From Leptoclinus maculatus (Eukaryota > Chordata > Actinopteri > Perciformes > Stichaeidae), in contig JAVDOI010000001.1 of assembly GCA_032191485.1 (NCBI GenBank), forward strand, positions 37,181,885-37,245,884: 64,000 bases of DNA. Direction: 5' to 3'. The position numbers and the translations under genes are program-made. Of this stretch, positions 13,222 to 25,600 are shown piece after piece; the stretch's first letter is position 1; each line of letters starts with the position of its first letter. A model generated the notes under the pieces. It saw nothing but the letters and a program-made list of their open reading frames with translations, had not been told where the DNA came from and did not search any database.

Positions 13222-16200
13222 CATTGTACTTCTATCTTTGTGAGGACACTGACTACGTTTAAATGCACCAAATATTCAGTTTTTTGCCCGTATTCCGAAA
13301 AAGACAATATTCCTACTAAGCTAACATGGCTAATGAAAATTAATATTCCAGCAATCTTCCCATTTACATGCAGCTGTGCATACTCTATAGCGTAAGCGGT
13401 GGCAGAGTGTTCGACCGTGCAAGCAGCCTCTCAATTTCATTCCTTCAACCACCTTCTTAAAAAAGGTTGGTATTTTTTTACATGTGTGCATATCAAAACT
13501 GTTTGTGTATAACTATTGTACAACACACAGAGCAAAAAAAACAACCTCCCATTAAGACTCATATTACGAATGCGCTGTCTAAAGAATGTTCCCAAAAGAC
13601 TGAATATTATTGGCATATCCCACACGTCTTAATCTGAAAAAGCTTAATTCGGGATAAGACCTATTTCGTAATATCCAAATGTAAAATTCCATTTACATGA
13701 CCCATACCAAATTTGAAATACTGTCATATTCAAAATGATAGTTTAATATCGATGTGCATGTAAAGAAAGTCACTCATAGACATGCTGCAGAAATGAGTTC
13801 TAAACATAAATGAGTTCGCATTTTGGCACTCGTATCCAAGTCAATGTTTTTTTATGTGTTTCTGGTTTGATGCCTGAAATAAGATCTGTGGTAAACACAA
13901 GCTTAAGAGAATTTTTTTTACATTAAATACGTCAGTAGATATAGCCTCGTGAATTTTGAATATTCTAAGTGTCTTTAAGAAGGCGGTTGCCAACTACTGG
14001 CTGAATGAGACTACTAAACGTCATCCTGCCATACACAAGTCCACCTTTAGCTTAGTAGTGTTGATGTGAAGTCATGCGACCTTGGTGGAGTTAATTTATA
14101 GCCTAACGTTGACTTTAAACTTCTGGCGATTGCATTCATGCTTCAAAAATCATTAGAGTGGTCATTTGTGAACATTATCTCGCGGAACAAACGTCTAGTT
14201 ATCATTAAATTGTCTTATTTTCTGCAATAATCCAACATCCAAAGGAAAAATCCCATTGCCTTATTGTTGAGGGAGCTAGTGCGATGTTAAACCTCGGGTT
14301 GGCCTACAAAAATATGTCATCCCTTCAGCATTCTATTGACATAATGCATTCCCTAGTCCCTTACCTTAACCTTAACCATCACAATTAAATGCCTGACCCC
14401 AGCCATTACCCTAAACAAAACCTAAACCTTGAAACCAATCTGAGCACTTAAAAACAGACCTTTGAAGTTCTGTCGCAAAGTGAGGACCGGCCCAAATGTC
14501 CTCACTTCCCAAAATGTCCTCACTCTGAAGGTTTAAAACTCAAATTGGTCCCCACAAAGATACATAGTCCAAGTAAACACACACACACACACACACACTC
14601 ACAGGCATGCATACACACGTGTTCTTGTCTGTATGAGAGGTTGTGGTTGTGTCACGCAAACCATACAACTCTACAGCAGACATTACACTGGCACAAGTAA
14701 ACAGTTTATTGGTACGACCATTACTGGCTGCGACCAGGTGCAAAGCATTCTGGGAGATTCCTCTTTTAGCCTCCATTAGCTGGCAGGAACCCAGCGGTGA
14801 CGGCAAAGAAATTACACAGAAGATATAATTACAGCTCGGCTCAATCAATACCAACAGGAACAGGGAGTGAAAGAGGGAGATTAAAAAAAAAACCTGAGAG
14901 GGAAGTGGCTGAGCTGTTTGAATGACTTAGTGACAGATGTCATTGCAGTAAATAGTTGGCATTTAAATTAACCAAACAAGCACTTTACAACGGCAAAAAA
15001 AGGATGATTACATTACACCTTCCTTCCCAGACAGGACCGATGAAATTATACAGGAAGAAAATAGAACAGAGCAATTTGCACATCTTCAGGGCCAGATCAC
15101 TCTGTTTCTTTGACTATCCGTCCTCATGGACGCTGCATCGCCTATTTTCAAGTCAGAGTAACTCAAAACATTTAGCACACTGTGGCAAACTCAAGGTCCA
15201 CAGACACAACTTTAACATATACATCTTAAACAATCTCAAACTACAGGATAATAAATAACGTTTTTCAGATTAGTAATCAAATGATTTGATGTAGTAATTG
15301 TGATAGATTTTAGAATTTGGGCGCATACTTACATCAATTAAGCAGCAGGCTTAAAGATGGCTGGCTTTGAGTCCATGTTGGCACCCAAAATCAGACAGAG
15401 TACTTGGGCATAACTGATACTTGAAACACCCAAATGATATTTGAAACACATTATTATAAAAATACTTCGAATAATGGCTTCAAATACATCTGAGCTTGTT
15501 TAGCCGACAAAATCAATGTTGAAAATGAGCTTAGGATAGTCTCGTCTAACAATGTGACCTTACTTGTCTTCTCTTTTCACTGTGAATCATAAGACTAACA
15601 CTGCATGCGGTGGGTCGACCAGGTTCAACAAGTCTGCATTCACCTCACCATTAATAGGTGTAAGCTTCCAGTTACGACGGACTGTGGCATCGCTGCGCAG
15701 GGAGAAGTTGAGTCGTCCTCCATGCTGTGGCCCGTCACTGTCCCGTGAGGCCAGCACCAGAGCTTGGTCCTCCCAGCGAGGCGTACACAGGTACTTCCAG
15801 GAATAGTCTCCGACCAGCACTGGACTGTTGTCGTTCACATCCAGGATTTGGACCGTCACCAAGGTGGACGCAGATAAGGAAGAGTTTCCTAAGAGGAACA
15901 CGAGAGATGTGGAAAAGATGTGAGCCCGAACAAATATATATGACGTTGGATCATAGTACACCAGCTCAGTACATTCTAACTTCCCTTGCTGGTTGTTTGG
16001 GTTGTTTTCTGTTCGCTTGTACTCATAGTGCTTTTCTCTTGATCCCACTCTTCTGCAACTCTGTCTCTTGTTCTACATCTGTATTCTAAAGACTTTAAGA
16101 TTATTCAATAGAAAAAAATAACTTGTGACTAATGGCTTTTTCACAGAATATGTTTAGAAAACCATAAATCAAATAATATTATTCATATATTTACACCTTA

Positions 16201-16754
16201 AATAACATTTAGGTGAATTATTAATTAATTAGAAGTGATGGATTCATCAAATACTTGTGTGGCATGAAAAGCGAACTCACGGCCATCAACTGCAATGACC
16301 TCCATGGTGTACGTGCTGTTCTCCTCTCTGTCCAAGGCCTGCACAGTCTTCAGTTCACCAGAATACTTCCCTATTGAAAAATATTTCTTGGTGTCCCCTT
16401 GAAGAGAATATCTGCAAAGAAATATGTGCAACTCTGTCAAATTAACTCTGAAAGTAGATAATTATTCCTACAGCATTCATCAGTTATTAAGGCTTACCTG
16501 ATTGGGTGAGAATCAGGGTCGTAACCTCTGATGGTGGCGATAACCCGCCCTGGTTCCTCGCCCTCTCTGACAGTCACCTCATAATGGCTTTGAGACAAGA
16601 TAGGACCTTCATTCACATCGTCGACATAGATGGAGACTGTTGCTGTGGATGCAGGTCCGTAACGGCCACGGACCAGAGCCACTGGGTTCTGAGCACTGAT
16701 CACAAGGATATACTCACTCTCACGCTCAAAGTCCAAGACCTGTCGAAACACATG

Positions 16755-16831
<77 letters not shown>

Positions 16832-18927
16832 CAACAGTGTAATCCTTACGTGTTTACAAAGTATGGTTGACCTTGTAAATGATGAGATACAAATCATGTG
16901 TAATGTATAAAAACTAATGCAGTAAAACCCAAAACAGTACAGTCTCTTTATCTTACTTCCAAAGAAACTGGTTTTATTGGTTTTTGCTGTTTTTCCAATA
17001 GGAGCCAAAAAAATAGTCACAGGGAGATGAGCCAATTGATTCACTGTGTCACTAATGAAACATTTTCCATGACGATGGACTTAGAACAACTGCTACTGTA
17101 TGGGACAATGAAATGAATTCCACTGTTTGAGCTCAATACACTGTTAAGAAGATTTGAATGTACATTGCACGGTATTCGATATATACAGCTCTTGATTGTA
17201 AAAGAGTATGCAGAGCACATACAAACAAATGAATCACAATAAAACAGTTTCTATGTCTCAACAATATTTGAGACACAGAAAGATGAACTGCGTTATAATA
17301 GTGTTTACATTGCAGTCAGTGATTTTAATACTTGTGAAACATTTAAAGATTTCACCGATTTTAGAAGCAAACAAATCAAAAAGAAGGCAAAGGGGTCATT
17401 AATCATTAATGCAATCTTTTTAATATTGCAGCTTGTATTTGCTGTGAGGTTTTAGCCTTAAATGTGTTCTGTCTGCCCATGAAACAAGACGTTATCAAAC
17501 CAGTGCTGCCTGACATCACGCTGCTCAGGCAGGAGTGCGTCTCTGTTGCCAAGGAGAAGAAACGCAGACCTTGGAGGATGCATGAGTACTGCCGTTGACT
17601 GGAAGTGATGCATCAAACTACTCAGTGCACCAGAACATGTGCGTGGACTCACTCGAGGCTATATCTGAACCACTATATTACTCAATGTCTTCACATGATG
17701 ATACTACTTTTGATTTGTTCACATTGTACCCTGAAATACTGTGGACCGCTTTTATCAACCTTCCCTCACCTGCACTGCATCCAATATTTTCAGAAAATAT
17801 CACTCATTTTTTTTATTAAGTATTAATCTGATTGTTCTTTTATTTGTACTAATGATTATTACACAGTTTTTTTCAGCCTGTTGGAGGGGGGGGGGGTTGC
17901 GGGTTAGAAAACCTAACATTGTACCATAAGACTCTAAGAAGCTCCGTACAAATCAGACGATAATACTCTTTGGGTTTGTGACTATACGATCGACCCCAGA
18001 GTCAAAAAAAACATTTGGTTTGTTTAATTTTTGTTTACCTGTCTTCTTTCAAAACACGCGTCCTGTGCTGCTATTAATGCAGCTAATTTGTTATAATTAA
18101 AGTTTAAATGACGCATATAACAAATCTCTTTGTAATAAGTTACATCATTCTCATAGTTTTCTTACGTTACAGTTCAAGATTTCACTTTAAACTGATGACT
18201 CACACCTGTAGTTAGTAATGGATAAATATGTATTAGGATTTTTCTAGTGATAACTTTTAATTACTTAATTAATGGTATATAATACATTAACATGATTAAT
18301 TGAACCGCGTAAGGTCCACGTAAGGTCCTGTTCTCCTCGTCCTCATCCTGATTAGATTCCCTTCTCTTCCAACAGTTCGTTATACATTTACCGCAATCGG
18401 CAGCCTCTAGCCTGTGTGGTAAACTGCCATTAGTGTCTGCTCACAGTCTAATTATTCACTTGGGCTGTAAACAGTGTGTGATTCGTAATAATTAAATGTG
18501 TCTGCCTTCTGGCGCTGACTTCATGCTGTAACACGATGAATTAAAACATTTGCTCAAGTGCATTTTAATCCACTGGGTTTTTTTGTGAAATATTTTAACT
18601 TTTTTTTCTAAAGAAAGCTAAATAAACAACAGTATCCCTTAATACAAAGTTAGTTGTGATAGCTCACAAGGCCAATACAAGAGCTTTAAACACAGCTGCT
18701 CAAAGAGATGACAGTTGAATCTGCCTGATATCATTTCTAAAAAACAGAAGTCCTCTTGTGTTAATCTGAAATAAAACGAGATCCATTTTTAGCTTTTAGA
18801 TACCTCCCGCTTTATCTCAGCAGAGTGTGTGCAGCTCACAGTTCAATCACGTTCGTCCAAACTCCCACAGAGGGGTTGAAAATGATAGACTGTCTCCTGC
18901 CTGGCCCACTTACAGAGAGCAGACCAT

Positions 18928-18963
<36 letters not shown>

Positions 18964-20625
18964 GTTCCCTCATGCATCCCTAAAACATCCTGCGGGATTA
19001 TGCGGGGCAGGCTAAGGGTGATTCACTCCGAAGGACAGGAGAGATTATTGGGCTAAAACATTCCATTGTCATCTGGACTAATTTTTTTTTGAGGCATGTC
19101 AGACTGAAGTATTGACGCATTGGAATATTCTTTTCCAACCTTTCATCGGTGCCTCACACGTGCACACTGATATTAAAACCATGTCGTCGTAAAAATGATC
19201 TCTTAGGACTGCACAGACAAAGGAGACATTTGTTTGTACCTTCTCACGTCCTAAACAGGATAAAGAAAACAATTAACATGTCTGTTTAATTTGGACTTGA
19301 CAGGAGTCTTAAGCTGATCTTTGTATATGTGTTAAATAATCAATAAGGTGGTCATATGTGTGTGTTTAGAGGTCACCGTGTGGTTTGTGTTGATTACCTT
19401 TGAAAGGATGAGGGAGACCTCATTGGTCTGCTTGTCTGTCACTAATGTAAAGACCTCCTCCTCGTTTCCAGACTCTAAACGGTAGTCCACCTGCCAGCTG
19501 TCTCCTCCTCGAACATCTGCATCCCCTGCCAGCACAGCTGTTACTGTGGTGCCTACTGGAGCGTCCTCTGGAATGTGGAAGGGCCCATACTGATGGGAAG
19601 GAGACAGGAAATATATGCTTACCCAGCAGAAACCATTCATTTGTGACACTGTTAAAATGCACTTAAGAGGACAAATATAGTAATGATCTATAATAAAATT
19701 GAATCAAATCAGCAATTTTCTTTACACATGTAAACTCAAACCAAACCTCACTGAGAGGAAACCCCTCAAGGAAAATGTTATGGAAAAAAATATTGGTAAG
19801 GAAACAGGACCATTTCATGATCACGTTAATAAAGCAAATCACAAACTTGCATTATCATCACTATACAATACTGATTGATCTTTGTTGTAATCATCTACCT
19901 TACTCCTTATTATAAAACATAACTTAATTGTTTATTGCAACTGACTTATACTGAATTGCACAATATTGATCTAGATATGATGAATTAAAAGAAAAATGAT
20001 GAGAGAATATAAGATCATGTTCTTTTCTAATCCATAAACACACAAAGATCTCGGAAATGTAGTTATCTCAGATACATACTGGAGGCGGGATAATTTAAAG
20101 TTGAACAATACACATATTATTCTCAACTGAGTCTGCATTAACAGCTGCATTACATATTTGATAATACAAATAAATCAATCAATAAAAGGCAAATGTAAAT
20201 TTTCATATTCCATTGATGGTGTTGTGGTCGCCAATAAAAGTCACAGTTGACTGACTATCTGCTTATCAATATGCCGTGCGGTCGTGACAATATGTGACTA
20301 CATGTGAGTGTATGTTTGCCCCCTCTTGCCCTCCTGGTGTTAGCTAACCTTTATTCACACACACGTGTGTTTAGACAGCCATTTAATCTGCCACTCACAG
20401 ATGTCCTCTAGTGAAGCAGCCATTCCTCTGATCTGGCTGCCCCGTCTACAGGGTCGCTGAACCCAGCCCTGTCACCACTCGCCTCACACATCACCCCCCT
20501 ATAGTGCTGCCTTCACATTGCCATGGAAAAAGCTGCACTTCTCAGGCGTGACCTGCTCAAGAGCATTTTTTCCACCTCTGTGTATATGTGTGCGCGTGCG
20601 TGTGTGTGTGTGTGTGTGTGTGTGC

Positions 20626-20667
<42 letters not shown>

Positions 20668-22617
20668 TGGCCATTATCTGAGCAAGTCCACACAATATAT
20701 ATATTGCACAACCTTCACAATCACAAAAGTCTGTATTCAACAATACTGTCTCCTGTGATTGAACTGTATATTCATGCCAAAGCTCTACGGCCAATTTCCA
20801 CTTTTAAATTTAAAGGCGGTACCTTCTCTCCCTGCTCAAAATAAAATGTTCCTTCACAGCTCACAATGTCTGTGCAGCCTTTCATGTCAACGTGGTCTGA
20901 CAGAGAGAACAGCCTGAGACGGGTTCCCCATTATCACAGCATGATGGCTCTCCCACGTAACTCCCAACGCTCATGACTTTTCTCTCTTCTATTATAGGGC
21001 ACATTTGGGTGAAAAGTGAGGGGATTTCCTGTAACTTCCTATCTTTAGATAATTTCTCTTTTATTCCAGCAGCTACGTCAAAATGAGGGAAACCACTGTC
21101 ACATTTCATGCTGGGCATGATGCACAGATGTTGGCGGAATTTCCAAAGATGATAAACTATTGCAAATATATTAATGAAATATAAATGGATGCAATACAAA
21201 ATCAAATTAATTAATTGTTGGATTGACATAATTTCTTATATTTCTTTTGTTATTATTTATGCATGTCATGGCTTTATTAGACAACTGAATGTAGAGAGAA
21301 ATAGGAAATGAGGGCAGAGAGAGAGAGATAGGAAACGACATGGAGTCCCTGTCCAGAAGTGAACAAGGGATGTTGGGCTGTAGTCGGCGCCTTAACCTCT
21401 ACCCCACGCAAGGACCCCACTATTGCTCATCTTAAAAACCCAAAGTCAATGTGGGTGGGGGTATAGACTCAACTCAGGAAGGCTTCAAAGGTGGCTGTAA
21501 ACAAGAAGTGGGAGAAGTAGATTATGCTGAGAATGGTTGGAGAAATTTCTGTGGATTTGAATTTTGATTTCTTATTTTCAACACAAAGAAGCTTCTGTTG
21601 ATTTTTTTTTTTTTGCCTTTGTCCGCTGTGAAAACCTGTCAGCATTGGAAAGTATTGTAATTAACATGAATACACCGTGACCACAGCTGCCGTTCTTCTG
21701 ATAAAAAAATATTTTTTACAGTCACCTTTAAGCAGAAAGTGTATGTTTAATATGAAAATGTTTTGGCCACGTTAAGTACTTAGTGTAGATTCAAAGCAGT
21801 AAGCTGCTGAAATATCTGTGATTCTGACATAATTTCTAACACATTAATGGCATTTAGTAGCAGTATAGTGTCGTCATGATGTAGATTTGACTATATTATA
21901 AACAAATGAGTGGAAACTACTCTCCAAAGAAAGCTTAATCAGATTAAACTCAGAACACAGTCCACTTTGAGGACAAAGAACTGAATAAAACTCCTCCAAT
22001 AACATGATGGTGCCATCGCTATAAGCCTGAGATTAGAGGGCATATCTAGTTCCCCGCCAGGAAAATTAGATCAGTGACCTGCAGAGCGGATTCACAGTCA
22101 CCAGGCCAATAGCCACTTACGATGGCCTGTGATGTTTGGCCTGCCTTTTTAAAAAAAAGTATTGTTCATCATGTCCTGAGCAGACTGTTGCACCAGAAGA
22201 GTTTCTGTCTGAACATGTGCTCTCGTACCTCGTGTTGGGAGAAGACTGGTGGGTTGTTGTTCTCATCCTGCACCGTCACAACCACAGTGCACGAACTGTT
22301 TAGACCTGCCAGGAACATCATCACAGCTTCTGTTAGTGACTCAGGGTCAGCCCATCACACAAATGAATAAGAAATGCTGAAGGAACAGCAAGTACCTCAT
22401 CTTGTCTCCATCACGACCTGACGCGTGAGTCATGCAAACCACATCTGTCACCCCAGAGGCTAGCATACATGCATCTCTGGATGTCATAGTGTCAATGAAG
22501 CTACTTATTAGATTATAAAGCTAACAGCCTTTTGTTTGTAACAGTCGTGATGGAAGCTGCAGTGTTTTACATAGAATTGGGAGGGATTAACTAAAATAAG
22601 CACATTTGATATTACAG

Positions 22618-22656
<39 letters not shown>

Positions 22657-25600
22657 TTAAATAGGTGCACAAAATGAGTGGCGATGTAATCTAAAATAGT
22701 CAAAGAGGCACTTTTAATTTCATCTCTACTTTAAATGTAATGTCCTCTGAAATAGCTTGCAGCTAGATTGGCTTAGTATTTCTTATCTTTTTTATCTTAT
22801 CTTATCTCTTCTTATCATTCTTATTTAAAGGACAATCTGATTGGCCATGTAGTCTATACCATCAGTTAATGAAAGGGATTGGGATTGGAAACCTGGCTCT
22901 GTAATCCCCCCAACATAATATCCTACCTCAATAACAGGAAAGTCACAGTTGAAATGTTATTTATGCCTTTTTGTGAGATTTAGTAAGGGTTGCAAAAGGA
23001 AGAATCACAACATGAGGAAGGTTGTATTTTACATTGATGCAAAGTCACCTTTGGCATCCTCAGCAGTGATGGTGAGGGTGTATTGAGGTGCTGTTCCCTC
23101 CATACTGTCTGCTTGGACGGAGATGACCCCTGAGTCACGGTCCACTCGGAAGAGGGCGCGAGGACTCTCTGGAATTTGACCAACTAAACGGTAGAATATC
23201 CGCACATTGTCCGTCTTGGGATCGTCGTTATCGGCTGCCTGCACTGTCAGGATTTCTGCCCCTGGGGAAACATATACCAGTAAAGAACAGTCCTGAAAGA
23301 CGAGTGCCTTAAGATCTCTTAAGACGCTCTTTTAAATGTTATACTCTAATTATCTACTACACTAGACTTTAGCCTCTCGTAGTTTCTGTAATACAGCCAA
23401 AGAATACAAATGTTTTTCTCTCTGCAATAAGTTACAGTCACAGAGCACACTGAATGGGAATAAGGAGGGGAAGGATATAACAATAACGTTCTCATTTAAT
23501 CCTCACTCAGTAATTCCATTTAGATTAACAGATTGTCCTGTAATTAATTTCCCAGAATGAAGCGTATTAAAGCATCAACAAAAAAGCTTTTATGCCGGAG
23601 CCTGATATGTCACAACACACCATGTGCCTTTTATGAGCGAGGGTGCATTCCCCGCTGTCCTGGCAAAAATCCCAATCTGCTTTCATAAAAGGTATCTGGC
23701 ACTCTCAGCTCTTTCATCACTGCAACGTCCCTTCCAGCCAGTGTTTCCTCTACCTTGTTGTGAAACAAGATTCCCATTATGGAGTAAATGTGACAAAGTA
23801 TTATTCAGAGGTCTCATTGTGTTGTTTTATAATGATCCCTCACTTCATCACGAGTTAGAAATATAACAAAAAAGCTAGTGAAACTTTGTTGAGTAGTATT
23901 ATGTACTAAGTATATACAGTTGACCAAAGTATTTCTTCAAGGAAACATTGTAACTATTGACATGTTAGTTTTGCGTTGGGTTTTAGTTTGATCACCTCTG
24001 TTATGCAATAAATAAATATCCACTTGTAGCACATGTTGGCGTAGAGAAAATTAGACTTTTTACAAAAACAATTCCACATATTTTGAAACTGCTCAAATAT
24101 AAATATGAAAATGTATACATGTCTGTTACCTCGAGCAGCCAGTTCCTTGACCACAGTATGGTACTGTGCCTGTGGAAAGGTGGGTCTGTTATCATTGGCG
24201 TCGCCCACCATCACTCTCAATTCCACAGGCTTGGCAATCTCTCTGCCATCTGGACGCTCAACCACAATGCTGATCTGGAACTGACAAGGCAAAAAGAGAC
24301 ACAATGTCTGCCTGTAGCGTATCAATGTCACAGAGTAGTTAGACATATCTGGTCAACGGATGTGGTAGACTGTTAACCAGTGCAGGGTGCTCCCCTCCCC
24401 ACTGCATAATGTGATGGGATCCTGCAATAGGGGAAATCTGGTGAACAAAATAGAATAAATGAAAGTGAGAAACAACCTCTGTGAATAGGCACCTCTACGT
24501 TCATCATTCTGCACCTCTATGATGAGCACAATGCTTACGATGTGAAAAGGCACCATCAGCACCATCACTCATGAAGGATACTGAGTGATGGAGTAGTATT
24601 TAGAAAAGAGAAGTTTGGCATGTAGTGGCTCTTTAATGCCTCCACAGATTATCAATCATATTTTGGAGTGATGGTAAGTATGCATCTGCAACCTTTCCAT
24701 CACTAGGGGTAGAGAAATAGCAAAAAGCTAGTCTTCTGCATCTTTCAATTAAATGGTCATTCAAGAAGACAGATGATGCATGTGTTTAACCACGTCCGCT
24801 GATGTTGTTCAGCCTCTCTTGTGTTGTTCTTTGGCCACTTGAGCATGCGTGCCAGAATATACTGTTCAGTGAGCCATTCAAAGCCCCTAGGAGCTGAAGT
24901 TGTATGCAAAACTCAAGAGCAAAATGCAAACAAAAAGCTTTTTAATTTCTAATCCAACAACAAATAATTATCATTCACTTCAATATTTGAAGAAATTATT
25001 TTAGCTTTATAGTCCTTGTTATAATACAATAAGAATTGTTTGCCACAGGCAGAATATGTGCAAGGAGCTGTTCAGGAATTTGGATTGTTTGCTTGATTAC
25101 CTCTGTTTGGTTTAAAAATAGACTGGGCTCATAGCTCAGCATATTTGCAAAAATGTGTACCAGAGTCCCTTTAATTAAAATATCATTCATAATATGAAGT
25201 AATTAAAATAAGAGTTATCTTTTAGCAAATCTGTCACTTCGTATTGTTCTTCTTCAGCATTTTGAATTCGCTACCGAGCTCCCAGTGATCAGTTGCTGAA
25301 AATAATTAAAAAGTGAATGAAATCGACTGAAAATGATTTGAAAATAGGAAAAGTACGAACATGTGATTCTGTTGGTTTTCATAGAGAGGATATTGTGAGA
25401 GCCAGAAAATAATGAGCTTTTAATTCAGAGCTAACTTTATATTAATATTATCTGTATGTTTATATTATAGTATAAACATACAGATTTATTGTCACACGTG
25501 AGACCAACACAATGTGACAGAGTTCAATAAACCTGCTTCTGTCTCTCTTAAAGGAACAGTGTAGCACCTGCAGCCCTAATGTTTTGACGCTATAACCAGT

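Larger units (their letters stand above)
19590..22228. other. cdh17 intron 10, no gene seen
   Basis: Intronic sequence holding the TG repeat at 20591-20665 and a teleost repeat at about 21265-21425. The frames that cross the TG repeat are artefacts. Confidence 0.5.

Noticed and set aside
15727..16089. 120-residue plus-strand frame
   Set aside because: It is the antisense shadow of cdh17 exon 14.
23029..23048. Later GTAAAA donor for cdh17 exon 9
   Set aside because: It would leave phase 2, which does not fit exon 10, whereas GTGACT at 23049 gives phase 1 and the expected protein alignment.
24562..24591. 10-bp hairpin (CCATCACTCA/TGAGTGATGG)
   Set aside because: The stem is short and could arise by chance; no other feature supports a function.
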